Assembly (NCBI GenBank): GCA_910578465.1
Contig: CAJTPW010000001.1
Location: forward strand, 186,001-250,000
Reading direction: 5' to 3'
DNA from: an uncultured Vampirovibrio sp.
Lineage (GTDB): Bacteria; Cyanobacteriota; Vampirovibrionia; Gastranaerophilales; Gastranaerophilaceae
Length of the DNA: 64,000 bases
In this document: positions 17,399 through 26,385 of the stretch, one piece after another
Position numbering within the stretch: the first letter of the stretch is position 1
Layout: the number at the start of each line of letters is the position of its first letter
Position numbers and translations under genes: made by a program
Notes under the pieces: model-generated
Database searches by the model: none
Told to the model about the DNA's origin: nothing
The model's input: only the letters and a program-made list of their open reading frames with translations

Positions 17399-18592
17399 CT
17401 ATACACTTACGGTTTGTTTTAGATAATGCATTTTGTATTCCTGATTTTCCTCGGGGGTCCAATCTGCAATAAGGTTTTTGTAATACTCAATAACGGCATC
17501 TATACTTTTTTCGGCTTCTTGTGCGGGCGATTTCGGGTCAATTTCTCTATAGAGTTCATCAAATAATTCTCTATCTTCTGCCCTTCCAAGGAAAAGTCCT
17601 TTTCCGTTTGCAAAATCTTTATTGCAAAAATTATCTTCTCCACCCCTTCTGGTGTCGCCGTAAATGTTATCCACCCAAAGGTCAAGCAACTCCTTTTCAA
17701 AGGCAAAATATTGTCTTTCTGCAAGACTTGTTGCATTTTCGGATAAAAGTGCCGCGTTGTCTCTAAGGGATATGGTATTTTTTAGTACATTTAACATCAT
17801 AACTACAGAGGCAAATCTTTCCGTGGGGTTTATTTTTCCGTCAAGACATCCGTTTGCCTTATGCCACATTATTGTTGCATTTTTTCTTGTTCTTATGGCT
17901 TCAAGTTTCCATTCCGTATAATTTACAATATCATCGGAAGGAGCTTTAAATACTTCACTTTGGGCGGTTTCAAACAATACGGCTCTGTCTGTGTCCTTAA
18001 AACCTTTTGCTCGTAAAAAATCTGCACGGAATTTATGGTAATCGCTTTTTTCCTTTAAATAAGTTCTGATAAGTTCATCTTTTTTGTCATCTTCTTCTAT
18101 TCTGCTTAAATATCTGCACAGGCTCTGGGTTTCAAAGGCTTCTGCGTTTGAAGGCATTATAAAGCTTAACATCTCACTGTTTTTTAAAGAAAATCCGTCG
18201 TTTTCTTGAATGTATTTTGCGGCTTCTCTCATAGAGCCGATTTCAACTTTTCCGTTTTCCGAATAAAATATATTCGGTAAAGATAAATTCCTGTGATACA
18301 GCCCCATTTTATCCATTAAATAGAAGTTTTGAAGCAGGTTTTCAATGTGTTCTTTTGTTATCGGGTTGTTCTCAAAATTTGCGGGTTCTCCTTCAATTGT
18401 ATATTTAACGCCAAGTTCACGTCCGTGCACAAAAGGCAGTGCTTGATAATTCGGTGCATTTATCCCTTCTCTTCTTGCAAGACAGGCTGCTTTAAGTTCC
18501 ACACCCAGATCTTTGTATCTTTCCGATTTTGTGCTGCCGTGTCCGCGCAAATGCTTTGTCTGCCCGCAAAAATTTATTGTTGATATGTGCAT
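17399..18592 (-). CDS. Kinase-fold protein with FxG N-terminal motif (paralogue 1)
   Basis: This 397-residue protein is not a recognised named family. Residues about 110-150 resemble the catalytic part of a protein kinase or aminoglycoside-kinase fold: GLYHRNLSLPNIFY is in the place of HRDLxxxN, followed by VEIGS in the place of the DFG strand. The catalytic Asp is Asn, and the DFG Asp is missing, so it is probably a pseudokinase or a divergent enzyme. A charged alpha-helical C-terminal half follows. The N-terminus MHISTINFCG carries the FxG motif shared with several accessory genes here. There is no signal peptide. It ends 48 bases from the tRNA 3' duplication. A paralogue lies directly upstream. 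Confidence 0.6.
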   Translation of the reverse strand: MHISTINFCGQTKHLRGHGSTKSERYKDLGVELKAACLARREGINAPNYQALPFVHGRELGVKYTIEGEPANFENNPITKEHIENLLQNFYLMDKMGLYHRNLSLPNIFYSENGKVEIGSMREAAKYIQENDGFSLKNSEMLSFIMPSNAEAFETQSLCRYLSRIEEDDKKDELIRTYLKEKSDYHKFRADFLRAKGFKDTDRAVLFETAQSEVFKAPSDDIVNYTEWKLEAIRTRKNATIMWHKANGCLDGKINPTERFASVVMMLNVLKNTISLRDNAALLSENATSLAERQYFAFEKELLDLWVDNIYGDTRRGGEDNFCNKDFANGKGLFLGRAEDRELFDELYREIDPKSPAQEAEKSIDAVIEYYKNLIADWTPEENQEYKMHYLKQTVSV

Positions 18593-18703
18593 AAATTCAA
18601 ACCTTAGCTTTTAGAGTAAACTGCTGCTTTAATAAAGTTTAAAGCGAATAATAATTGCCTGAAATTTTGTGAAACCTGTTTTTTTGTAAACAAACTTAAT
18701 ATT

Positions 18704-19900
18704 TTATGAATTTTGGTATTCCTCCGCAAGATGTTTGTTTAAGTTTTTGTCCCATTTTTCAATTAAACAGGAATAATATTCTTTGACATCTTCCATACCT
18801 TCTTTTGTTCTTGCACTGTTATTGAAATCCGTTTCTTTAAAAAGAGCGGTGAAAAACTCTTTCTCATCCTGTGTTCCAAGGAATATTCCAAGCTGTGTAT
18901 CATTGAAATTTTGTCTGCCCATATCTAGCGCGTCCAAGCACATATCTTCAAGTCTTTTTTGGGCGCATTCCAGTTCAAATTTAAAATATTCCCTTTCTTC
19001 TTCTGTTTTTGAATTTTCCGCAAAATATTCGGCTACATCCCTTAAATTGGCCGCATTTTCTATGCAATCAAGGTACAATAAAACCGAATTAAACCGCTTT
19101 CCTGATTCAGATGTATTATCTTTTGCCTGTGCACCTGAGGCCCACTGTTCAAGAGCCTCTTCTTTTTGTTTGTATATATTCAGTTTATCTGTTTCAAAGC
19201 TTACAACTCTTCGGCTCGGGTCATTGAAAACAAAACTTTGAACGGTTTCATATTTTACGGTTTTACTGTTCGGGCTAAAACCTTTTCGAAGGAGCAGGTC
19301 CGAGCGTCTTTGATGATATTCTGAGCGGGTTTGCAGGTAACGTCTCATAAAATAGTTTCTGTCGTTTTCAGATACATCTTCAATATATCTGCTCAGACAG
19401 TGCTCCCTGAAAGACTCTTCGTTTGAAGGCATTTTAAAATCGGGTTCGCGTAATTCTTTTCCGGCAAGGCTTCTTGTTTCAAAGCGTCCTTTATAAAAAT
19501 ATGTGGAGTGTCTGAAATCATCAATTTCTACGCAGCCGTCATGCTGAAAGAATATATGTTTAGGGTTCAAGTTGTTATGAAAAATTCCCGCAGCGTCCAT
19601 ATAATAAAGATTTTTTAGGAGATTTCTGAAATGTCTGGAACTTATCGGGTTTTTATCAATATCCGCGCTGTCTCCTTCGGTTGAGTATCTTATTTGTCTA
19701 ATGCTTCCATCGTTTTTGTCATACTGTATTTTGTATTTTGGCACACTTACACCAGAATCCCTTGCTCTTTGTGCTTGTGTGATTTCAAATTCAAGCTCTT
19801 TGTTATCTATTGAAGGCCCTTGCCTTAAAAGGAAATTTGCACCAGAAAAAGAGGTCTTTATTTCCCTGATACGGTTGTGCATTATTGCGCCGATTCTCAT
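18704..19900 (-). CDS. Kinase-fold protein with FxG N-terminal motif (paralogue 2)
   Basis: The 398-residue protein is a diverged paralogue of the gene 110 bases downstream. It has the same length and order: N-terminal FxG motif (KTSFSG, residues 15-20), a short kinase-like core and a helical C-terminal half. Shared blocks include MPSNEESF near residue 180, a cysteine-plus-arginine CLSRYIE segment and a late GxFLGxxxExEFF block. The core reads IFHNNLNPKHIFF then VEIDDF. The DFG-like Asp is kept here, but the HRD Asp is replaced by Asn. Ribosome binding site GAGGA. Possible roles are an effector-like or regulatory kinase, but I cannot assign a substrate. Confidence 0.6.
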   Translation of the reverse strand: MRIGAIMHNRIREIKTSFSGANFLLRQGPSIDNKELEFEITQAQRARDSGVSVPKYKIQYDKNDGSIRQIRYSTEGDSADIDKNPISSRHFRNLLKNLYYMDAAGIFHNNLNPKHIFFQHDGCVEIDDFRHSTYFYKGRFETRSLAGKELREPDFKMPSNEESFREHCLSRYIEDVSENDRNYFMRRYLQTRSEYHQRRSDLLLRKGFSPNSKTVKYETVQSFVFNDPSRRVVSFETDKLNIYKQKEEALEQWASGAQAKDNTSESGKRFNSVLLYLDCIENAANLRDVAEYFAENSKTEEEREYFKFELECAQKRLEDMCLDALDMGRQNFNDTQLGIFLGTQDEKEFFTALFKETDFNNSARTKEGMEDVKEYYSCLIEKWDKNLNKHLAEEYQNS

Positions 19901-20032
19901 TAAATCTTTCCTCGTGTTTCTTAATTTTGTAATATATTTAGCCGTGCCACAAAAACCCGTTAATACTATAAAACCTCAAGAAAGATTTTTTTGCGCGGAA
20001 ATTTGTCTCAAATGTTCTAAAAAACCAATCGG

Positions 20033-21079
20033 TTATTCCAGATGATATTCGTGTTTGTCTTTTTTATTTTCAATAAGGGATGAAATAAATGCAGAACCCA
20101 CAAAGATAAGCCCCAAAGTTCCTGTTATAACCTCAGGAATTTCATATACGGTTGATATAAACATAATAATTGCAAGTGTTAAAATTGCATAATGCGCACC
20201 AGATGAGAGATAAACATAAGTTTGAAGCGTTTTCTTTTCAACAAGAAGAAGGGTCAAGCTTCTTACGAACATAGCGCCTATTGCAAGACCTATTGTGATT
20301 ATTATAATATCTTTACTTATTGCAAAACTTCCCAAAACTCCGTCTAAAGAAAAAGAGGCGTCAATCAATTCAAGATATAAAAACATCATAAAACCGCCTG
20401 TTGCAGCATTTTTAACCGTTCCTGCAGTTTTTTCTGTTTGGCTTTTTTCTAAGAGTGCACAAACCTGTCTGACGCAAACGTATGTAAAAATCCCGATAAC
20501 GCCTGCAAGGGCTATATCAAGCCTTTCGGGTTCAGGCATGAAAAACTGTACTGCAAGAATGCAGAGCATTGTGATTAAAATATCAAGATGTTTTAATTTT
20601 AAGTTTATAAGAAAATCTTCAAGTTTTTTAAGCCACAGGTTTTTGTTTTCTTTAAAGAAATACTCAAGACCGACCATCATTAAAAATGCTCCGCCAAAAG
20701 CGACAAGAGGAGCATGGGCAATATGAAGGTAGTGTGTATATTGATTTACATCTTCTATTGCAAGATGAATTGTTTTTATAAGGCTTAATTTTGAGAACAG
20801 AGAAACAATCAATACTGGGAATAAGAATCTCATTCCAAAAACTGCAACCAAAATACCCCAGGTTAAAAATCGGTGCTGCCATTTTGGAGTCATTTTTTCT
20901 AAAATTAAAGCATTTACAACAGCATTATCAAATGAAAGTGTTATTTCAAGCACGCTTAAAAAGAATGTTACAAATAACATTTTGGGGCCTGAACCGGGCA
21001 TTATATGTTCTGCCCAAAAGAAGGCTGTAATAAAGCCAAAGATTGTGATAAATATTGATTCTTTAAAGTGTTTAAACAT
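20033..21079 (-). CDS. TerC/DUF475-family integral membrane protein
   Basis: The 348-residue protein has eight to nine predicted membrane helices. It carries the TerC-superfamily signature with an acidic residue and Asn-Asp in the membrane: VLEITLSFDNAVVNALIL near the N-terminus and ELIDASFSLDGVLGSFAIS in the second half. DUF475/TerC proteins are linked to metal ion (Mn) export or tellurite resistance. The transported ion cannot be read from the sequence. Ribosome binding site AAGGAA. It starts 17 bases after the sugar transporter ends, so acpS, transporter and this gene form one operon. Confidence 0.85.
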   Translation of the reverse strand: MFKHFKESIFITIFGFITAFFWAEHIMPGSGPKMLFVTFFLSVLEITLSFDNAVVNALILEKMTPKWQHRFLTWGILVAVFGMRFLFPVLIVSLFSKLSLIKTIHLAIEDVNQYTHYLHIAHAPLVAFGGAFLMMVGLEYFFKENKNLWLKKLEDFLINLKLKHLDILITMLCILAVQFFMPEPERLDIALAGVIGIFTYVCVRQVCALLEKSQTEKTAGTVKNAATGGFMMFLYLELIDASFSLDGVLGSFAISKDIIIITIGLAIGAMFVRSLTLLLVEKKTLQTYVYLSSGAHYAILTLAIIMFISTVYEIPEVITGTLGLIFVGSAFISSLIENKKDKHEYHLE

Positions 21080-21096
21080 TATTTAAATTTCCTTAG

Positions 21097-22509
21097 TTAA
21101 AAATCTCTCGGGTTAATTCTTTTTATCCAGTTTTTTTCAATAGTCTCAAGCGAAAGACCTTTTGTTTCGGGTACCATAAAATATACATAAAAAATGCACA
21201 AAATTGCAATAACCCCATAGAGATAAAATGTATTATTTTCTGAAATTTTATTAATCAAAGGAAGAAAACTTAATGTTACCGTAAAGTTAAACAGAAAGTT
21301 TGACATTGTTGAAATGCTCATTCCTAAACCCCTGAATTTCAGAGGGAAAATTTCGGATACCAGAAGCAAAATAATTGGCCCCAGAGAGAATGAGAAAAAA
21401 CTTATATATAGTAAAGCCGCTAAAAGCGAAACCCATTTTAAACAAGCTCCAAGTTCGCTTTGAAATTGGAAGGCTGCACCGAGCGCAAAAAGACATATTG
21501 CCATTCCGATAAGCCCTGCGTATAAAAGAGGTTTTCTTCCCGCTTTATCCGTTAAAAATATTGCAACAAAAGTCATAAGACAATTTACAACACCGATTCC
21601 GACGGTTGCATAAATTGCCGTAGCATTTGTTTCAAAACCTGCAAGTTTTAATATAGTGGGGGCATAGTAAATTATTGTGTTAATTCCTGTCCACTGCTGT
21701 GCAAACATAAGGCCTATTCCAAGCATCAAGGGTGCTGCCATCCATTTTTTAAAGTGGAATTTTTTTGTCTTATCTTCTGTTTCCTTGTCTAGAATATTTT
21801 TAATTTCTTCAATTTCTTTATCCGCATTGATTTCAGGCTCAATTTTTTTAAAAACAGCCCTTGCTTCATCCTCTCTTCCTTTTGATACGAGCCATCTTGG
21901 AGTGTCAGACATAAATGACATTCCAATCAAAAGAACGATTGATGGGATAATGCCTGCTAAAAGCATAAATCTCCAGCCGTATTGAACGTTTGCAAAACCT
22001 GCATTTATAAGGTAGGAAAATAAAATCCCAAGAGTAATTGCAAGTTGAAACAAAGAAACAAGGCTTCCTCTTATTTTTTCGGGAGAAATCTCGGAAAGAT
22101 ACAAAGGGGTTGCAAAAGTAACAATTCCTATTGCAAGCCCGACGATAAATCTGGATAATATTAAAAGAGTGATATTGGGAGCTATAGCACAGAGGATTGA
22201 CCCTATAAAAAACAGGATTGATGTTAAGATTAAAATCTTTTTTCTTCCGAAAATATCTGCCATAGCACCGTTTGAAACGGCACCGATTGTTGCGCCGACA
22301 AGGGTGGATGAAACAAGAATTCCTTGCATATAATCATTTAAAAGCCACTCGTCTTTAATGTATAAAAGCGCTCCCGATATAACGCCCGTGTCGTATCCTG
22401 ATAAAAGTCCGCCAAGCGCTACAATGAATGCAACAAGATAAAGAACGGGACTGTATTTGGTGCTGTTGCATTCATTGCACCCGTCAGGACTATATTTCCG
22501 CGTTTCCAT
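21097..22509 (-). CDS. Sugar porter family MFS transporter
   Basis: The 470-residue protein has twelve membrane helices and the hallmarks of sugar:H+ symporters: GYDTGVISGALLYI in helix 1, DIFGRKKILI after helix 2, DKAGRKPLLYAG after helix 8 and the C-terminal PETKGLSLETIE. Proteins of this type (XylE, GalP, AraE) import hexoses or pentoses. I place the start at the ATG at 22509, which has GGAG nine bases upstream. A TTG 15 bases earlier is also open. It overlaps the end of acpS by 20 bases. Confidence 0.92.
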   Translation of the reverse strand: METRKYSPDGCNECNSTKYSPVLYLVAFIVALGGLLSGYDTGVISGALLYIKDEWLLNDYMQGILVSSTLVGATIGAVSNGAMADIFGRKKILILTSILFFIGSILCAIAPNITLLILSRFIVGLAIGIVTFATPLYLSEISPEKIRGSLVSLFQLAITLGILFSYLINAGFANVQYGWRFMLLAGIIPSIVLLIGMSFMSDTPRWLVSKGREDEARAVFKKIEPEINADKEIEEIKNILDKETEDKTKKFHFKKWMAAPLMLGIGLMFAQQWTGINTIIYYAPTILKLAGFETNATAIYATVGIGVVNCLMTFVAIFLTDKAGRKPLLYAGLIGMAICLFALGAAFQFQSELGACLKWVSLLAALLYISFFSFSLGPIILLLVSEIFPLKFRGLGMSISTMSNFLFNFTVTLSFLPLINKISENNTFYLYGVIAILCIFYVYFMVPETKGLSLETIEKNWIKRINPRDF

Positions 22510-22915
22510 AAATATTATCTCCAAGGTAATTTATAGGCAGATGTTTTTTATTTGCAATCGCATAACAGATTGCAGTTGTTTTGCTGTGTGAGATTGAAAT
22601 TTTTAATTCGATTTTCTCATCCAAATTATGATTTAAAATTCGAACCTCGGGTGCACCGTTTTTTTCATGGTAAACTTCAAAATCGGCATAGCTTACCGCA
22701 TCATATCCAAATGAACAAACAGCTTTCAGGCATGCTTCCTTTGCACAATACCTTGCAGCCAAATGTGCCGCATAATTTTTTTTGGAAAAACAGTATTCAA
22801 TTTCATCCTTGGTGAAAATTCTTAAAACGAAGGGATTGCTTTTTGTATCGTATTTTTCAAACCTTTCAATCTCTTCAATATCAACCCCGACTCCTAAAGA
22901 TTTAAAATCGCTCAA
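22490..22915 (-). CDS. acpS: Holo-[acyl-carrier-protein] synthase
   Basis: The 141-residue enzyme moves 4'-phosphopantetheine from CoA to the Ser of AcpP. It has the metal-binding GVDIEEIERFE motif near the N-terminus, AARYCAKEACLKAV with the catalytic Glu-Lys pair, and ISISHSKTTAICYAIA. A TTG is the likely start (MSDFKSLGVG), since no ATG precedes the motif. First gene of an operon with the sugar transporter and TerC-like protein, and its only clear functional partner here is acpP at 15265. Confidence 0.94.
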   Translation of the reverse strand: MSDFKSLGVGVDIEEIERFEKYDTKSNPFVLRIFTKDEIEYCFSKKNYAAHLAARYCAKEACLKAVCSFGYDAVSYADFEVYHEKNGAPEVRILNHNLDEKIELKISISHSKTTAICYAIANKKHLPINYLGDNIYGNAEI

Positions 22916-23160
22916 TTTCTTTCTACCTTTGCATTTAATGCCTTTTGTTACACGTTAAATATAGTTTACATTATTTTGTATTACCTTGCAAATTACAACA
23001 ACATTTTGAAGCTTGCTTTTTATTTTGTTTTCTGCTATTTTATACTTGTTAAGGCTGATATAAAACAAGTTTTTGTTTTTTAGGATTGTCAGATCAGCGG
23101 TTGGAGCTTAGATAGCAAAAGCATTCAGGTTATTTATTTAAAATTGTTAAAAGGAATTTT

Positions 23161-26100
23161 TTGAAGTATAAATTTAACCACAAATATATAAAAGAGAATG
23201 CTAAACCGGGCAGCTGGCGCCGGGGATATGAGTATTTTCAAAAAGGACAGGTAACATCGGTTGAGCTTAAAGACAGTGTTGTTAATGCTCAGGTAAAGGG
23301 GAATTTTAAATCTCATTATGATGTTACTCTTAAGTTTAACAAAACGGGTGTAAAACCAACCTGCAGTTGTCCTTTGGATGAACCGTGGTGCAAGCATGTT
23401 GTGGCTGTCGGACTTAATGCTCTAAAGGGGCACCTTTGGGATGAATTTTTATATGAAAAACACGATATCCCGCCTGTTTTTGAAGATGAAGATTTTCCAA
23501 TGAAAGAAAACCCTGAAGGCGGGTATATTTTCCATTTTAATCCTAAAAGACGGCAAAATTTCTTTTCGATTCTTGTAATGGACAGAAATACAAAAAGGGT
23601 TATGAGGGATTTAGAGGGGCCTTTGAAATTAATTCTGGAGGCTCAGAAAAATGATCCCGATTTTACTCTAAATGAAGCTCAAAAGCTTGAAGTTATGATG
23701 TTTCGGCTGCTTTTAAAACAATCGAGGCTGGATAAAAAATCGGGCTGGTATGATGTTCAGATAAATAAATTTGATGAATTTTTCAAAATGCTCTCAAAGC
23801 TTGAAGATGTGATTGATGCCAAAACCCACAAAAAAATTCATTTTATGGATGAAACGTGGAAGCTTTGTTTGAGCGTTAATGTTTCATATGTTGGAAATGT
23901 GCTTCTTTCTTTATATTGGAAACGTCCCGATGATTCTGAAATTTATCCTTTTGAAGAAGTTCGCTATTTTTCCCGCCAATTAAAGTGGGGAAGGTATAAA
24001 GATGTTATTTTCCCGACCGATGTTCAGGTTTCAATTTTACCCCAATATTTAACCAAAGCATCATTTACGGATGTTAAAGACGCTGACGGCGGAAAATTTG
24101 TTTATGAAGAGCTTCCAAAGCTTCGAGATATGATGACGGTCGAGCTGTCAAAAGAGATGGAACGGCTGACCTTTGAAAAAAGACCGCCAAAATGCATTGT
24201 GGAGCTTGGTGTTGACTATGATCAATCTTTAAAAGCTTCGCTTGAATTTGAATATGACGGAGTTAAAGTTCCCTACACAAGGACGCCCAAATCTCCCTAT
24301 GTCACAATTAAAGATCCTGCAAAAGATTTATTATACTGGGTAAAAAGAGACCCCAATTTTGAGCAGAAGGCTTATCAAATGCTTCTTGCCTGTCGTTTTC
24401 ATCCTATGCAGACAAATAACCTTGCGCTTGAAAAAGAAAATGCGATAGATTTTTATAATTATTACATCCAAAAAGCAGGGGATGGCTGGCAGTTTATAGA
24501 AAAAGATGATATGTCATTATATAAGCTTGCAACGAAACAATTGCAGCTTTGTGCCGATATTGATTTTGCACCGAATACCACAAACACTTTTGAGATAGAA
24601 CTTTATGGAGATGTGGACGGCGAGAGGATTGAGCTTGATAAAATTCAAGAGCTTGTGTATGAAGGGGCAAAATATTATCAGGTTTTGGGGAAAGGTCAGG
24701 CCTCAATTCCTGTTGATGATGTTTATTCTCTTTTAAAATCTTTTAACACCTATGATGCTTACAGGAACGAAGAAGATAAATTTATTGTTAAAACCTATCG
24801 CGCAGGTGTTGTATCCGAAATGGAAAATATGAAGGTGAAATTAAAGATGTCCAGAAAATTTTCAAAATTCTGGAAAGAAATTTCAACCTTCTCGAATATG
24901 GAAAACACCCCGCTTCCAAAAAGCACCGTTGCAACGCTTCGCGAGTATCAGGCAAAAGGCTACAGCTGGCTCTGGTTTTTGTATAAATATGGTCTGAACG
25001 GTATTTTGGCAGATGATATGGGGCTTGGTAAAACCCTGCAGACTCTTACACTTTTGCAAAAGGCGAAAGAAAAGGACGGCAAAAAGACAAGTCTTGTAAT
25101 ATGCCCGACTTCGGTTGTATTTAACTGGGAAAATGAAATTGAAAAGTTTGCACCGAATTTGAAATTTTTAAATTTAACAGGGGTTGAAAGACACAGTAAA
25201 TTTAAAAATATTGAAAAATATGACATCGTTATTACAAGTTATGCCCTTATAAGGCGCGATATTGAAGAATTTAAAAAGTTTGAATTCAGGTATGTTATTC
25301 TGGATGAATCTCAAAATATTAAAAATCATCAAAGTCAGACATCAAAGGCGGTGAAAGCACTATGCGCGAAGCACAAGCTGGCGCTTTCGGGTACTCCGAT
25401 TGAAAACAAGCTTGAAGAACTCTGGAGTGTGTTTGATTTTCTTATGCCGGGATTCTTGTTCGATGTTCCCGAATTCAATAACAGATATGTTTATCCCATT
25501 ATGGAAAAAGAGGATAAATCCGTTGAGCGCCGCTTAAAGTCTCAGATTTTCCCCTTCATCTTAAGACGTATGAAAAGAGACGTTGCAAAAGACTTGCCTG
25601 ATAAGATTGAATCCGTTGCATACTGTGAACTTACGCCCGAGCAAAAAGACCTCTATTTGCAGGTTCTTGATTCTACGAAAGAAGAATTGTTTAAATCAAT
25701 TGAAACGGTCGGCTTAGAAAAATCCAGAATGTCGATATTCTCTGCCCTGTTAAGGTTAAGGCAAATCTGCTGTCACCCGAGATTATACGATACTGAAGGA
25801 AAGCTTGGAATTTCAGAAAGCGGAAAGTTTGAACATCTTCAATCAATGCTTGAAGAAATTATTTCCGAAGGTCATAGGATTTTATTATTCAGCCAGTTTG
25901 TCGGAATGCTTGATATTATTAAAGTTTGGCTTGAAACAAAGGGTATTAAACATGAATATCTTTCAGGCAAAACCAAAGACCGACAGGCCGTTGTTGAAAG
26001 ATTTAACACGGACACTACAATTCCGATTTTTCTCGTATCCCTCAAAGCGGGCGGTACGGGCTTAAACTTAACCGGTGCGGATTATGTAATTCACTATGAT

Positions 26101-26331
26101 CCATGGTGGAACCCTGCTGTTGAAGATCAGGCAACGGACAGGGCCTATCGTATCGGACAGACAAAGAAAGTTTTTGTATACCGTTTGATTACAAAAGGTA
26201 CGGTGGAAGAGAAAATTCAAAGATTAAAATCCAAAAAACGCTCTCTTGTGGATTCTGTTATTTCTGTGGATAGAAACATCGCAAAAACTCTTACATATCA
26301 AGATATTAAAGACATCTTCTCCGTGGATTAA
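23161..26331 (+). CDS. SWIM zinc finger SNF2-family helicase
   Basis: The 1056-residue protein starts with TTG after AAGGA. A SWIM zinc finger lies near residues 60-80 (CSCPLDEPWCKHV, CxC...CxH). A long bacterial SNF2-associated region follows. The SNF2 ATPase core starts near residue 600: DDMGLGKTLQT (Walker A), DESQNIKN (motif II), SGTPIENKLEELWS, and the helicase C lobe with SLKAGGTGLNLTGADYV and DRAYRIGQ. Such proteins move along DNA or remodel protein-DNA complexes, often next to RNA polymerase. It stands alone, convergent with dnaE. A 245-base gap precedes it. Confidence 0.92.
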   Translation: MKYKFNHKYIKENAKPGSWRRGYEYFQKGQVTSVELKDSVVNAQVKGNFKSHYDVTLKFNKTGVKPTCSCPLDEPWCKHVVAVGLNALKGHLWDEFLYEKHDIPPVFEDEDFPMKENPEGGYIFHFNPKRRQNFFSILVMDRNTKRVMRDLEGPLKLILEAQKNDPDFTLNEAQKLEVMMFRLLLKQSRLDKKSGWYDVQINKFDEFFKMLSKLEDVIDAKTHKKIHFMDETWKLCLSVNVSYVGNVLLSLYWKRPDDSEIYPFEEVRYFSRQLKWGRYKDVIFPTDVQVSILPQYLTKASFTDVKDADGGKFVYEELPKLRDMMTVELSKEMERLTFEKRPPKCIVELGVDYDQSLKASLEFEYDGVKVPYTRTPKSPYVTIKDPAKDLLYWVKRDPNFEQKAYQMLLACRFHPMQTNNLALEKENAIDFYNYYIQKAGDGWQFIEKDDMSLYKLATKQLQLCADIDFAPNTTNTFEIELYGDVDGERIELDKIQELVYEGAKYYQVLGKGQASIPVDDVYSLLKSFNTYDAYRNEEDKFIVKTYRAGVVSEMENMKVKLKMSRKFSKFWKEISTFSNMENTPLPKSTVATLREYQAKGYSWLWFLYKYGLNGILADDMGLGKTLQTLTLLQKAKEKDGKKTSLVICPTSVVFNWENEIEKFAPNLKFLNLTGVERHSKFKNIEKYDIVITSYALIRRDIEEFKKFEFRYVILDESQNIKNHQSQTSKAVKALCAKHKLALSGTPIENKLEELWSVFDFLMPGFLFDVPEFNNRYVYPIMEKEDKSVERRLKSQIFPFILRRMKRDVAKDLPDKIESVAYCELTPEQKDLYLQVLDSTKEELFKSIETVGLEKSRMSIFSALLRLRQICCHPRLYDTEGKLGISESGKFEHLQSMLEEIISEGHRILLFSQFVGMLDIIKVWLETKGIKHEYLSGKTKDRQAVVERFNTDTTIPIFLVSLKAGGTGLNLTGADYVIHYDPWWNPAVEDQATDRAYRIGQTKKVFVYRLITKGTVEEKIQRLKSKKRSLVDSVISVDRNIAKTLTYQDIKDIFSVD

Positions 26332-26355
26332 GAGTTTTTTGGCGCATTTGGTGCA

Positions 26356-26385
26356 CTGCAATTTTAGGAAAATTGCAGCTTTATT
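26356..26385 (+). terminator. Terminator between the SNF2 gene and dnaE
   Basis: Perfect 10-base arms CTGCAATTTT and AAAATTGCAG with an AGG loop are followed by CTTTATTT on the plus strand. It overlaps the last bases of the convergent dnaE. Confidence 0.8.

Noticed and set aside
16892..17472. Short reading frames around tRNA-Leu(GAG)
   Set aside because: They cover the tRNA and its duplications and have no start signals.
17399..22915. A genomic island bounded by the tRNA-Leu 3' repeats
   Set aside because: The second repeat copy lies at 17325-17350, before these genes, and no integrase or far copy was found.
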